From positions 126,261-188,260 of the forward strand of contig MNCI01005364.1 of the NCBI GenBank assembly GCA_015680685.1: a stretch of 62,000 nucleotides of DNA. The letters run 5' to 3'. Shown one piece after another: positions 21,780-32,834 of the stretch; within the stretch, counting starts at the first letter, position 1, and every line of letters begins with the position of its first letter. Source of the stretch: Gnetum montanum (lineage: Eukaryota > Streptophyta > Gnetopsida > Gnetales > Gnetaceae). A model generated the notes under the pieces. That model worked only from the letters and a program-made list of their open reading frames with translations. It made no database searches and was not told the DNA's origin. A program made the translations under genes and the position numbers.

Positions 21780-22930
21780 ATGGTAGTTGACTTAGACGAC
21801 AATAAAACCCAATTAGATTTGGAGGAGGAAAACATAGTAAAAAATCTTGAAATATATACACAAGCACTAGAAGAATATTAGTGGATCTCAAAAAGATTAC
21901 TTAGTGATCATGATCCTAAATTTAGTATGGATAAATGCTCATTTGCTAAAAGACAAGTTGTCATCAACAAAATCATAGGATTTATCGATAGGTAAGTTAT
22001 TCTTGATAAAAGGACAGTAAAGCATGCCATACAAAACTACGTATTTAACTTTGTAGGTAACTTGCATAGATGGTGGAACCAAATTGACATAGATATAAAA
22101 TGGAAGTTACTATTAGGACCGTCCATCTTGTTTATTAATACTATTACAAAGGAATTCCTAGGAAATAAAGATAATTATATAGATTTATGTAGAGAGATGT
22201 ATTTTGCAACTAGGTTAACTAGAATACTAGATATCCATCCTCTCCTAGATTAGATGAAAGATTGGTATTATAGGGATAAATTACCACATGATAAAGCTAC
22301 TAAAGAACATCTTTTAGGAGCTCTACCTTCATCCTTTAATGAAAAATACCAATAAGAAATAAAATGCAGAAATAGGACTCTAGATGACATGAGTTTTAGG
22401 TACATAAAATAATTTATCGAAGATGTCAACTGAGAACTATGTCATGATATTACTACCGAATTAGTTATGAAACAAAATAATTATAAATTAGGTAAACCAT
22501 TTTCTAAAAGTATTTGTCTTAAAGACCAGTGGAAGTCTCAAAAATGGAGTACCAAGGAAAAGATTTCTTATTGTTCAAAATAAAAAAATAGATCTTATAA
22601 ACCCAAACAATCTTTTAGAAAATGATAGGCTTGGGAATGAAAACCTTTGGCATAACATTCTCGTCCTTTTAGAGGAATTTTCAAATAGAGAAAGCAAAAG
22701 CTTCCAAAAGGAAACATTAAATGTTTTCTATGTCAACATAACCACTTTGCTCATAATTGTCCTTAGAAAGATGAATATTCCAGACAGGTAGATTTTATTG
22801 AACATTATAATTTGTCTGAGTAATATTATGATTTTACATTGGATCCAACAATAGAATTTGGACCTGAAGATATTTACATTGAATTCGATGAATACTCTGA
22901 TTATACTATTAGTGATCCAAAACCCTCTTT
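21780..22930 (+). pseudogene. caulimovirid coat-protein domain and zinc knuckle, copy 1
   Basis: Acidic N-terminal stretch, then the capsid-like core (FNFVGNLHRWWNQIDIDIKW, LCREMYFATRLTRI, HLLGALPSSFNEKYQ), a basic region, and the zinc knuckle at 22722-22760 (CFLCQHNHFAHNC). An acidic tail follows (EDIYIEFDEYSDYTIS). Only 22062-22253 is open for more than 60 codons; the rest has scattered stops. The protein would package viral RNA or DNA. Confidence 0.78.
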
Positions 22931-23529
22931 TCTAATGGGGGGAGAGGAGATGATGATAGTGACTCTAATGTAATCTATTTCCATATGAATTGTAGAGACA
23001 ATCAACACCCTTTTAGGCACATAGACATGTAAAGATCTCATTCTCTAAGATCATCACTATTTAGCACTCTTTCAAAACCTATAGAACCAGAAGAAGAAAA
23101 TTCTTTTGATACTAGCTTAATTGATCTCGTAGAAAGAGATCACACCTACAATATCATAAAACAACAACTACATAAGTTAGAAAGCTAATTAGCTAAAAAA
23201 TTCATAGATGACATAAATAAAATTGTGTTATTAAAAAGAAAATAAAGGACAAGATTAAACAGATAGAGGAGCAAAGGTATTTTATTGAAGAATAATGGTT
23301 CAAGTATCATGAACATAACCAGCATTAGAGCCTACAGAGCATGAGAAGAATCAAGTAGTGAGCATGAGAAGAATCCTACTAAAGTTCCATTATTAGATGA
23401 ATCCCTATTGAGAACACAATGGATCTCTCAGTTAAGAAGATTCATAGAATGTGCATTTGATGAAGTTGTCGAATTAGAAAAAAAAACAAGAAAGCTTCCA
23501 AAGGCAACAATATCAGGAAGAATCGCAAA

Positions 23530-25335
23530 CTATGCTTGTTAATATGGTCAATAACAATAGTATTTGTACATTTATAATAAAACTAGATGGTTTTAAGCAT
23601 TATCTCATTAGCCAAATACAACATAATCCCATTCCAATTTTGGGAAAGAAAAGAAAAAACATAAGTCACCTTCAATACCCAAAAGGCACCTATGGAATTC
23701 AAGGCCACAATCCTTATAAAAAATCATGAGGGCCAAATTATTAAATTAGAGGATTGCCACTATGATATAAGATCTTATGATATCTTAATAGGCACTAATA
23801 ATTTAGAAGCATTAGAACATTACATGATAGGTAGAAGTTATATTCTATGAGGGAACAGTAAATTTTATAGACAAAACTCTTATAAAAATAGGTTCCAAAA
23901 AGACATAGAACCTAAGATTGGAAAAACACAATGGGTAGTTAACAATGTAGAAAAGCTCAAAGACCAATTCGGACAAATACAAGTATGTCTACTAGAATTA
24001 GCTAACGAGGATCCCACTATCTTCGGGAACAAAAAAAAAAGCATTAGTGCAGTATTCAGTTAAAAGATAATATCAAAATAAAATCAAAAGAACATGATAT
24101 AGGGATGCCTCCATCTTTAAAGAAGGAATGAAAAAGGGAAATCCAAACATTACTAGACAAAAAATTAATACAACCTAGCACTAGCATGTTTTCCTATGCA
24201 ACATTCTATGTCAACAAATGAGTCGAAGAAGTATGAGGGAAAATGAGACTTTTCATCAATTTTAAGCCTCTTAATTATTTAATTAAGTCAGTCCAACATC
24301 CAATACCAAACAAAGACGACCTCTTCCAAAGATTGCTACATACTAATGTATACTCAAAATTTGATCTAAAATATGGTTTCTGGTAGATACAGGTCAATAC
24401 ATAGGATAGATGAAAATCAACCTTCATTGTTTCAAGTGTCTTTATGAATGAATTGTCTTACCATTTGGAATCAAAACATCACCATCGATTTTCCAATGAT
24501 GTATGGATGAAATCTTTGGATAGTATCCCTTCATAATGGTATATATCGAAGACATTCTGGTAATGAGTAAAATCCCTCAACAACACCTAGGACACTTCAA
24601 AGTTTTTCAAAAGGTCATTGATGAGAATAGATTAGTACTATCACCTACAAAAATGCAAATAGAAAAAGATAGCATTGAATTTCTAGGACTGTAAATTATC
24701 TAAGGAATCATAGCCTTACAAACCACATACTGGAGTTTATAAAAAATTTCCCTAACAAAAAGATAAGACTTAGCTTCAATGATTTTTAGGATGTATTAAT
24801 TATGTTTTAGCTTTTTATAAGCATCTTGCTTGAGAAAGAAAACTTTTAAATGAGCACCTAGGCTTGAATCTGCTCCCATGGTCTTTAGAACATATACAAA
24901 CTATCTCACATTTTAAACAACAATGTATTAATCTACCAAACTTCTAACTTCCCTTAGATGGAAGACTTATAGAAATAGACACATCGTATGAGTTTTGGGG
25001 TGCAGTCCTAAAAGAAGAAAAGGAGAACATGGTAAGAATCTACATGTATGCTTTAGGAAAATTCAATGAATCCTAGCAAAATTACCATAGTATCCATAAA
25101 GAGCTCTTGGCTATAGTAAAAGGTATAGAGAAATTTAGATTATTTCTCCAGAATACGCATTGTATTATTTGAAGTGATTTAAAACATTTTGACAAATATC
25201 TTAGCACTAAAACCCTAACCAAGGTAGCTCACACTTGTCTAATCCAATGGGCATTATACCTTACAAACTTTGATTTTACTACCAAATACATAGATGATAA
25301 GAAAAATACTTTAGCATATTTTTTTAACTAAATAA
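23530..25335 (+). pseudogene. caulimovirid protease, reverse transcriptase and RNase H, copy 1
   Basis: The protease area is poorly kept (LDGFKHYLIS at about 23582). RT begins near 24080: KDNIKIKSKEHDIGMPPSLK, then PSTSMFSYATFYVNK, HPIPNKDDLFQRLLHTNVYS and a palm motif KFDLKYGFW. The catalytic motif reads YIED (24542-24553) where the family has two Asp. RNase H from about 24960 has IEIDTSYEFWGAVL and a later HKELLAIVKGIEKFR. At least ten stops and several frame changes. The gene would convert pregenomic RNA to DNA. Confidence 0.85.
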
Positions 25336-25390
25336 TTTCAAATTTCTGATTAAATATGTATGATACTACTAAATACATTATATTCTTCTA

Positions 25391-26195
25391 TTGCAGATAT
25401 TTTAGAAATAGAAGAATGGGTTCTTAAATTGTCCCAGGTTATTCGATTTTGCAGTTTTAGAGAATCTTTTATGTCAGTATTAGAACAAGAATAGTTCAGG
25501 ACATCTCACATGGATACCTTCTATGGTTTTCTTAGGATTTTGACAGATCAGGCTCCATATTCAAAAATAAAAATAAAAATCCTAGTTCCATGCCTTCAGG
25601 GTTTTCCTCAAATCCCTACTTTCACTTTTGTGGAGATGTGCCAACTCAAATTCAACTATCATACACCTTTCCACCTCTTACATTGGACATATTACTAACC
25701 AAGCCCTTACCATGTTTTCAAAATTGATATTAATCCTTTGGGTGGTTTCTATCTTGATGAAATGTTTTGGACATGGTGGGGAAAATTTGGTCATGCTCCT
25801 CAAACCTATCTTGATTCCTATCCTTGGCATCTCTTCCAACAAAGAAATGAGTACCATGGAGACTATGTATATTATGGAAATTACCATGCTAGCAGATGAG
25901 TTTTGCAGAATATGGTACATCTTTATACTATTTATTAACTACTCTTATCAAGAAAAAAGCTAATTGGAATCAACCATGGGAAGAAGCCTTCTATCAAGAC
26001 AGGTCCAGCAGTAATGTTCATGATATCATTACATGTTATTAGCAATATAACATGCCATCTCAAACTATCAACATTTAGAGTCTTGATTCAAGGATCTAGC
26101 ATCATTATCGACATGGAGCCTGAGAAGTAGTTGAATATCTCCTTGGAGAACCAGAATCTCCCCCTTCGTCAAAGGTATATGATCCTAAATTATAA
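25391..26195 (+). pseudogene. conserved unrecognised frame X after caulimovirid polymerase, copy 1
   Basis: About 265 codons starting after a splice-acceptor-like TTCTTCTATTGCAG (AG at 25395-25396). Visible: MDTFYGFLRILTDQAPYSKI, PQIPTFTFVEMCQLKFNYHT, an aromatic block WTWWGKFGHAPQTYLDSYPW, FQQRNEYHGDYVYYGNYH, and NWNQPWEEAFYQ near the end, closing with LLGEPESPP. Stops at 25492, 25696 and later; a 1-bp loss near 25900 changes frame. Copy 2 (52749-53555) keeps nearly all these blocks. I do not recognise the family; I see no transactivator motif I would trust. Location and possible splicing recall ORF4 of rice tungro bacilliform virus, but no sequence match is claimed. Confidence 0.6.
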
Positions 26196-26344
26196 AGCAA
26201 GGACATGTAAAAATTTGTCGACCATATTGATAAAGTAAAGTCATATTGTACTATAAAAGGTGTCGACCATACTATCAGCCATATCCTTAAATAAGATTCT
26301 TATGTTATCTTCTAGGGGTTAGTGCTAGTGCTTTGTGTGTAAGC

Positions 26345-26411
26345 ATCCACTATGATAGTGGATTATGAGTCATCATCCACTAGGATGATTCTCCTCCTTC
26401 TTCTTATATAA
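26345..26411 (+). promoter_or_regulatory. caulimovirid-type promoter with two palindromes, copy 1
   Basis: TATATAA at 26405-26411. Upstream lie a 19-bp palindrome ATCCACTATGATAGTGGAT (26345-26363) and an inverted repeat ATCATCC-ACTA-GGATGAT (26372-26389). Both are identical in copy 2 (53708-53752, TATA 53768-53774). It lies about 200 bp after frame X, where a pregenomic RNA promoter is expected. Confidence 0.65.
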
Positions 26412-26825
26412 GAAGGCTGTGTAAAGGTGAAGAGGCATCAGTTAGTAGGAGAGTAATCAATTGTGCATTGTGCAAAACAAGCATCCCTTAGTCTCTTCTT
26501 CATAAATATACTCATCTTGCAAATCATCAATTTTTATTCTGGAGACTAAACAATTTTATGTAAAACTACTTTTGCAAGCCAAATTTGAATCATCACATAA
26601 ATTCCAAATGTTCTAAAATTTTACAAACTTATAGATTATAGAACAATCTTTTCAATAATCTCAAGATCAAACTAAAACTCATTTGGATTATAAAGATCAA
26701 AATTTGAAAATTAGGAAAAATTCTAGTATTTTATAGCCAAACCTCCTACATCATCCCATAGACTAGGTTGCTAGAAAATAAAAAAAATAAAAAAAATTCT
26801 TTTCAAATTTCTTACAACAAAAAGG

Positions 26826-26838
26826 TGGTACCAAAGCA
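26826..26838 (+). promoter_or_regulatory. degenerate tRNA-Met primer-site-like sequence
   Basis: TGGTACCAAAGCA, three differences from TGGTATCAGAGCC/A, about 415 bp after the TATA box. The copy 2 equivalent is TGGTACCAGAACA at 54188-54200. Preceded by TTCTTACAACA, which also resembles an LTR end. Confidence 0.5.
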
Positions 26839-27013
26839 TATGGTCATATCTTTGCAATATCATAACAAGTTGAAAAGTGTTCCAACATGTCCAAAAATTT
26901 CTTATGGCATTTATTTCTTTGAATTATGAACAATTATGAGTATGATATTTTTAGAGTACAATAATGTATGAAATATTGTAGAAAAATTCATTTCAAAACT
27001 AGGAAGTAGGAAC

Positions 27014-27440
27014 ATGAAGAAGAAGTTTTAGAAAGTTGCAAATAAGGATGAACTGACAAAGGGCATAATTTGTAATTATATTTGTTTTGAAGTTAAAAGC
27101 ATGATTATTAACCTTGAAATGAGCAAGAAAATGTGGGATTATCTTTAAGAAAAATATCATAATTAGGTAAAATTCATTGAAAAGGAAAGTTATGAAATTC
27201 AAAGTTCAAAGAGTAAAGGAAGAAAACTTGATTTTTAAAATTCAAAGAAAGTAATCACAATATTAAAAGGAAAAAGAGGGGAAAATCACATTCAAGATGC
27301 AAATGAGAAAATATAAGAAAGTGAAGAAAAAAAAATCTAGCACAAATCACTAAAGACTAAAGAAAAATAATGCAAGGCTTCAAAAAATGGAGGGTTTGCA
27401 CTAAAAGATAAAGAGCAACATGTTGTATCCACTTTTTTGG
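27014..27440 (+). pseudogene. copia-gag-like frame after the primer site, copy 1
   Basis: From ATG 27014 the frame reads a short basic start, then KGIICNYICFEVKSMIINLE and EMSKKMWDYL before a stop, then EKYHN and further broken text. The helix pattern with a Met-Trp-Asp-x-Leu end resembles the gag (UBN2-type) domain of copia elements. Also present in copy 2 (54375-54800). Alternatively it is a first viral frame. Low similarity; a profile search would decide. Confidence 0.4.
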
Positions 27441-27589
27441 TGTTCTAGTAGACTAAGTAGTTGTAAGTGTAATATTGTCAATCTTCTTTCAACACTAAGG
27501 TTCCGTACTTCCAAGGCAAGCTGATCGTAGTGTTAGCCTTCACCAATAGCATTTTAGGCTTTTATAAGCTCTTGATGATAGCTCCTAAT

Positions 27590-28095
27590 CATCTCCAAAG
27601 TAATAGGCATAAATTTTGGAAATTTTGGAGCTTTTGGAGGCTCAAAATGAGGTGTTTTACCTAGGTGATATTGGTGCTAGTACTACCTACACAAATACCA
27701 ATAAAATCATCCTCTTTAGCATTATTTTAGGTTTCAAAAAGCTTCCAATGTTTAGCCCTAATCATCCCCATGATGGTGGGCATCAATGCCAACATATACA
27801 ATGACTCCAAGAGGTTGAAATGAGGGTAAAAAGTCTCATTGATGCTCCAATAACATTGAAGCCAGTGTTAGAATTAGCATCTAGCATCATTGATAGAAAG
27901 ATCTTTAAAAAATACTATTCCTAATGGCATTTCTAGCTTATACAAGCTTCTTGTAGTTGACTTAGATGATGCTCCAAAGGATAGACATCAATTTAGGCAC
28001 TTTTAGTAGCTTTTAAAGGCTTGAAATGAGGTGTTTCTACTAGGTGATGCTAGTGAGATTAGTGTTAGCATTAACATCACTTGCTAACATTACCT
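27590..28095 (+). repeat. diverged repeat modules, copy 1
   Basis: Variants of a module around CATCxxCAAxxTGATGGGCATCA, TTTTGGxACTTTTGGAG, GGCTxxAAATGAGGTGTTTT and CTAGGTGATGCTAGTG at about 27590, 27760 and 27975. The same modules are at 54945, 55125 and 55310, and in the 641-bp repeats after 55444. Homology between the two large copies ends at about 28095/55439. Confidence 0.6.
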
Positions 28096-28569
28096 ACAAT
28101 TCCATGCATTGTTGTTGTTGCTGCTGATGATAATGATAGTGGTGATGAGTGTTAGCAAAAGTAGGCCTTCCACATGAAACAGGGCAGACATAATACACAA
28201 ATACATAGTAAACAAACAACAATTGCAGAACAAGAGTGTTCATTATGATTCAAGACTAACAAGGTTGCTTTCTGCTGTGGCTTTGGTTGAATGATGATAC
28301 TTGCAAATAGAGTTGTGTATTTATTTATTAGCAAAGGAAATGAAGAAAAATCATGTGTTTTCTCTATGCGTTAACGTCAAAGTAAACAAATGATCAGGTC
28401 ATGCACAGCAAAGGAAAATTCCAACATTTCCAATTCTACCAAGGAAGTTTCAATGATTTTTCTGATGCTTTTCTGCATTGCAACAGGGAACATTGAAATT
28501 TCTGAGAGCCTGCAATGGATTCCAAACCACCCAACAACCAACCAACGAATGAACTTGCCTCATCTTAAA
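28096..28569. other. unassigned DNA before the chromovirus-like element
   Basis: Starts with a TGT/TGA trinucleotide-rich stretch (28107-28145). No gene recognised. Confidence 0.45.
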
Positions 28570-29159
28570 TGAAAATTTAAAAAACACCTTATCTATGAGA
28601 GAGGTAGCAGGGTTGGTGGTCGCCTGCTGCCTCCCCCATGGTTCAGGGGCCATGGAGTCACAAGGGGTCCTCCGCTCCTTATGTCTTCGGAACCATATTG
28701 GCATGGTAGTTTCATGCATTAGTAAGAGTAGGCTATGACCTACCTCATTACCCCACTCGGTAGGACCTTGCCTGGGAGGGTTGCATAGTTCAACTCTGTG
28801 TTGGGGTGTTTTTATTGGGTGTGTCATGGGACGTGCTATGGGATGTTGCGTGTGCTCCTTGGAGCATGGCACCAACTACCATCACGAGGTGATGAATCTG
28901 GAGGGTTCAACTAGTAGTCCCCATGGTGTCCACATGAGTGGAGCAAGGGAGTGCTATCTAGCTTGTTAGCGTATCGCAAATATTGTTTATGAAACACCGC
29001 TCAGGAGACATGCTAACATTAACACATTGTTTGTTGGCATGTGTTTTAGGATTGTTGATTGTTGAGGCATATTCCTCTTGAGTTTTGTCCCAATTCAGAA
29101 TCTGCTTGGGAAACTCTTCAAGTGCCAAACAACATGCTTAGGGACAACATTGTTATAGA
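28570..29159 (+). repeat. probable 5' LTR of chromovirus-like element
   Basis: It directly precedes the primer site and has a base composition unlike its surroundings. No second LTR is present in the window, so the left border is a guess. Confidence 0.4.
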
Positions 29160-29172
29160 TGGTATTAGAGCC
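29160..29172 (+). promoter_or_regulatory. primer-binding site, tRNA-iMet type
   Basis: TGGTATTAGAGCC, one transition from the tRNA-iMet complement, about 140 bp before the gag start. Confidence 0.8.
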
Positions 29173-29311
29173 TCATAGTTTTAGTTATTGGCAAAAATTT
29201 CTCGCTAAGTGGGTTCGAGGGTTTGTGGTTTGTGAGGTCTCCATTTTCAACTTCTGCTAACCACTCTCCCCTTGAGGGTGGCCTTGTGCTAAAGCTCTTT
29301 GTTTGACAAAT

Positions 29312-30760
29312 ATGAAGCCTGGTGGACCGAGTGACATGGCTGATGTTCAAGAAAATCTAGAAATTGAGGCCTAGATAGAACTTGGTCAAGATGAGACTAA
29401 GTTTCAAACATTATGGGATCATGTCAAGGAAATTGATGAGGCCTTAGCCTATCCTAGTCCAGAAAATGTGGATGTGATCCATCACATTCTTAAAGATGTT
29501 AACTTGCCATAAGAAAATATGGATCTTCACTCCAAGGATAGGGTGAAATTGGTAGAGGCTAAGGTTTCGATATTGGAAGGTCTTTTGGATCGCATGATCA
29601 ACCGCTACAAGGATCTATTCGGATCTTTGGAAGAGGCACAAACAAAAGCATCCTTGGTTGAGAACCTAGTTGGTTGAGTGAAAGTTTTGGAGGATGCCCT
29701 GGTGGGGGTAAATTAGGAACTATTTGATTTGAAAATTGAAAACGCCATCCTGAAATCCTCCTTAGCAGGACGCTTGGCAGATGAGCCAGTAGTGACAGCC
29801 TGTATCAAAGTTAGAGAACCACGTTCTTATGATGGTGAGAGAAATGATGCTAAAATCGATGCCTTCCTCCATGATGCGGAGATGTACCTAAATACTAGGG
29901 GTGTTCCTGCAACCCAAAAGGTCTCCACAACATCATAATTTCTCATAGGAAGTGCTAAGATATGGTGGCTTAGTCTCCTTTGTGCCCAAGAAAAGGGCAC
30001 CACGACAGAAAAGATCGAGACATGGGAAAACTTTAAGGCTGCATTGATCAAACTGTTCCATCCTGGGAACTCTGAATGGATCACTAGAACCAAGTTGGAG
30101 ATCCTAAAACATTCAGGGAAGCTTAAAGACTATATTAATAGCTTCCAAGAACTCATGTTGTTGATTCCCGATATGGGAGATCAGGATCATTTCTTCAAGT
30201 TCGTAAATGGGCTAGAACCATGGGCGTAGATGGAGTTGCGTCGAAGAGGCATTGACTCCCTCACGGAGGCTATTGCGGCTGCTGACACCTTTCTGGACTT
30301 CAAGGTAATGAAGCCAGATAAGGGCAAGCCTTGGAAGGGTAAGCATGGCACATCCTCCCACTCTCAGAGAACAGATACAGGATCTATCAAAGGTGGAAAT
30401 ACCTTGAAATCAGTTCAGCCAGGCAGTCGTCCGATGGGTGGTCCTCCAAGGAACCAAGGCTCTCAACAAAAAAGTAAGGATACAAGAAGCAAGTGGAAAC
30501 CTAGGGCCAAGAAGAAGTAGTTTATGGGAGGTGCCTTTAAGGGGCTAATTCAGTGCTTCTTGTGTTGTGGAAATCACTTGGCAAGAAATTGTCCCCTCAT
30601 TTCAAGAAGGACTGAGAATAGGCAAGGGCCAGCTCTTGGGAAACAATTGATGGCACTCGATTATTGCCCTAACCCATGCCTTCATATTATTGATGGAAGC
30701 ACATTAGGGGAACAACGAAGGCTAGCAGTGGTGATGGAGTTATCAGACATGGTTACATAG
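29312..30760 (+). pseudogene. gag of chromovirus-like element
   Basis: ATG 29312 begins MKPGGPSDMADVQE in the frame kept through pol. A coiled-coil-like stretch (about 29500-29760) precedes the gag core: REPRSYDGERNDAKIDAFLH, DAEMYLNTRGVPATQK, WENFKAALIKLFHPGNSEW, LKDYINSFQELMLLIPDMG, FKFVNGLEPWA. A basic Gly/Ser/Lys linker leads to the zinc knuckle at about 30552-30593 (CFLCCGNHLARNC, C-x2-C-x3-H-x4-C). In-frame stops after 29938, 30229 and 30520 break it. Confidence 0.88.
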
Positions 30761-30799
30761 AGGTTAGGAGCTGAAAACTCTCAAAATCCTAATCTTGAT

Positions 30800-32810
30800 A
30801 CTCTACATCAAGTTCAATTGGCCCCAATCACTGTGAGCTCAAGTCAGCTAAGTGCCCTCATTGATAATGGGGCTAGTCATAATTACATTGTTCCAGCCAT
30901 GGTGAAAGACTTACAGCTAAATATGAAACCCGTCCAAGCATCCTGCAATCTGTTCAAGTTTAAGCCCCTTCAGTGCATCGGGGTGTGTCGTGGTGTTCCC
31001 ATTCAAGTGGGCTCATGGCAAGGAGTGCTAGATTTTCCAATTCTAGATATGGACTCCTTTTAGGTCATTTTGGGGTAAGAATTTTTATGCAAGGTCAAAG
31101 TTTTCGTGGCCCCACATCTGGACCTGATTTTTATTTCACATGAAAGCTCCCCATGCCTCGTTCAAACTCATGGAGCACATATGAGAAAGGATGAGGGCTC
31201 TAGCCCCCAGATTGTGTCACCAATGGTGATGAAATGCTAGACCAGGGACCCTACCAGTAAATTTCTGCTAGGTATGCAAACGGGTGATCCTTCTGAGGCT
31301 TGTGGATCCCAAAATCATGTTGACCCATGCATAGCACAGGTGCTCAATAAGTTTAAAGATGCGATGCCACCTAAATTTCCTAGTAGTTTGCCACCTCGGA
31401 GAGCTGTAGATCATAAAATTGAATTGCAGCCTCACACTAATCCTCCTATCCAAAGGCCATACCGGTTAACAGGACCAGAATTGAGAGAATTGAAAAAGTA
31501 GCTTGAAGGTTTAATCTCTAAGGGATACATTTGTCCCTCAAAATCCCCTTATGGGGCACCAGTGTTATTTGTTACCAAGGAAGATAGAATGCTACGGCTC
31601 TATTGTGATTATAAACTGCTGAGTAAACACACAATCAAGAATAAGTACCCAGTATCACTCATTTATAACTTGTTCGATCAATTGGCAGGGGCTTGATATC
31701 TTACCTGGCTAGACCTCAGACAAGGGTACTACTAGGTTCACATTGCAGAAGGGGATGAAGTAAAAAATGCATTTGTAACTCGGTGTGGATCATATGAATG
31801 GACCGTAATGCCCTTCGGGCTTTGTAATGCATTAGCTACATTTTGTACCTTGATGAACGAGATTTTTCAACCCTTCCTAGAAAAATTTGTGGTCGTCTAT
31901 CTTGATGACATCTTGATATATAGCTAGAAAATGGAGGAACATGCCCTCCACCTGCAAATGATCCTTGAAAAGCTACGAGGAATTGGCTTTATATTAAGAA
32001 AGAAAAATGTGAATTCTGCTGCTCGAAGCTAAAATTTTTGGGGCATCTTGTGGGGTATGGGCAGGTAAAGCCAAATCTGAAGAAGGTAGAGGTTGTGCGC
32101 CAATGGCCTGCTCCCACTAATGTGCATGAGGTTAGATAGTTCATGGGGTTAGCTAGTTTCTATCAGAAATTTATCAAAAATTTCTCAGGAATTGCTTCTC
32201 CTTTGACCAATTTGCAAAAGAAAGAAGTTGCATGGTAGTGGGACTCAAATTGTCAGAAAGCCTTCGAGAGGATCAAAGAGGCTTTAACCTCCCATCTAGT
32301 GTTGGCATTTCCTGATTTCTCAAAACCTTTTAAGGTTCATACCGATGCTAGGGAGAATGCAATTGGGGGCATCTTACTACAGGAAGATCATCCTGTCACT
32401 TATGAGAGCCAGAAGCTAAATCAAGTAGAGTAGAGGTGGCTAGTCCATGAAAAGGAAACGTTCGCTATTGTCCATTGCTTGAGATCATGGAGACACTACT
32501 TGCTGGGGAGTTATGTCATCGTAAAGACAGATAATCTAGCCACTAGCTACTTGATGAATCAAATGAAGCTAAGGCCTAAATAGGCTCAATGGTTGGCTAT
32601 GTTGTCCAAATTTGATTTGAAACTGACTTACCATCCTGGAAAGGAGAATGTGGTGGCAGATGCATTGAATTTCCGTCCACTTGCCTCTCAACTCTTTTCC
32701 ATCATTGGGCCACAAACTTTACACATTCAATGTGATGAAGTGTTGTTGGCTAGAATTCAAGATGGTTTGAAAAGGGACCCCATATCATTGATTTAATGAA
32801 GCTGATAGAA
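30800..32810 (+). pseudogene. protease, reverse transcriptase and RNase H of chromovirus-like element
   Basis: Protease: ALIDNGASHNYI, where Ser of the usual Asp-Ser-Gly is Asn. RT from about 31400: [47 protein letters not shown], and the catalytic YLDD at 31898-31909, intact. A frame change falls at about 31985; RNase H then reads HTDARENAIGGILLQ (Asp 32344-32346), HEKETFAIVHCLRSW and TDNLATSYL. YHPGKENVVADALNF marks its end. Several stops lie where relatives have Gln or Trp (for example LRPK-stop-AQW), typical of C-to-T decay. Confidence 0.9.
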
Positions 32811-32834
32811 ACTGGACGAGCATAACAGTTCAAA

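Larger units (their letters stand above)
20192..26838 (+). mobile_element. endogenous caulimovirid (pararetrovirus) relic, copy 1
   Basis: Order: movement protein, coat protein with zinc knuckle, protease, reverse transcriptase, RNase H, an unrecognised frame X, a TATA promoter and a primer-site-like sequence. A movement protein joined to a coat-RT-RNase H module without integrase marks Caulimoviridae and not an LTR retrotransposon. There are dozens of in-frame stops and several frameshifts, so it is non-functional. Copy 2 (36847-37296 plus 48646-54200) is homologous over almost the whole length. The genus cannot be settled here; gymnosperm endogenous caulimovirids are one possibility. Confidence 0.88.

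Noticed and set aside
25397-26195. Frame X as a caulimovirid transactivator/viroplasmin
   Set aside because: Position fits, but I see no motif that supports it; left as unrecognised.
28450-28875. 141-codon minus-strand frame in the GC-richer segment
   Set aside because: Overlaps the probable LTR before a tRNA-iMet primer site; no recognisable domain.
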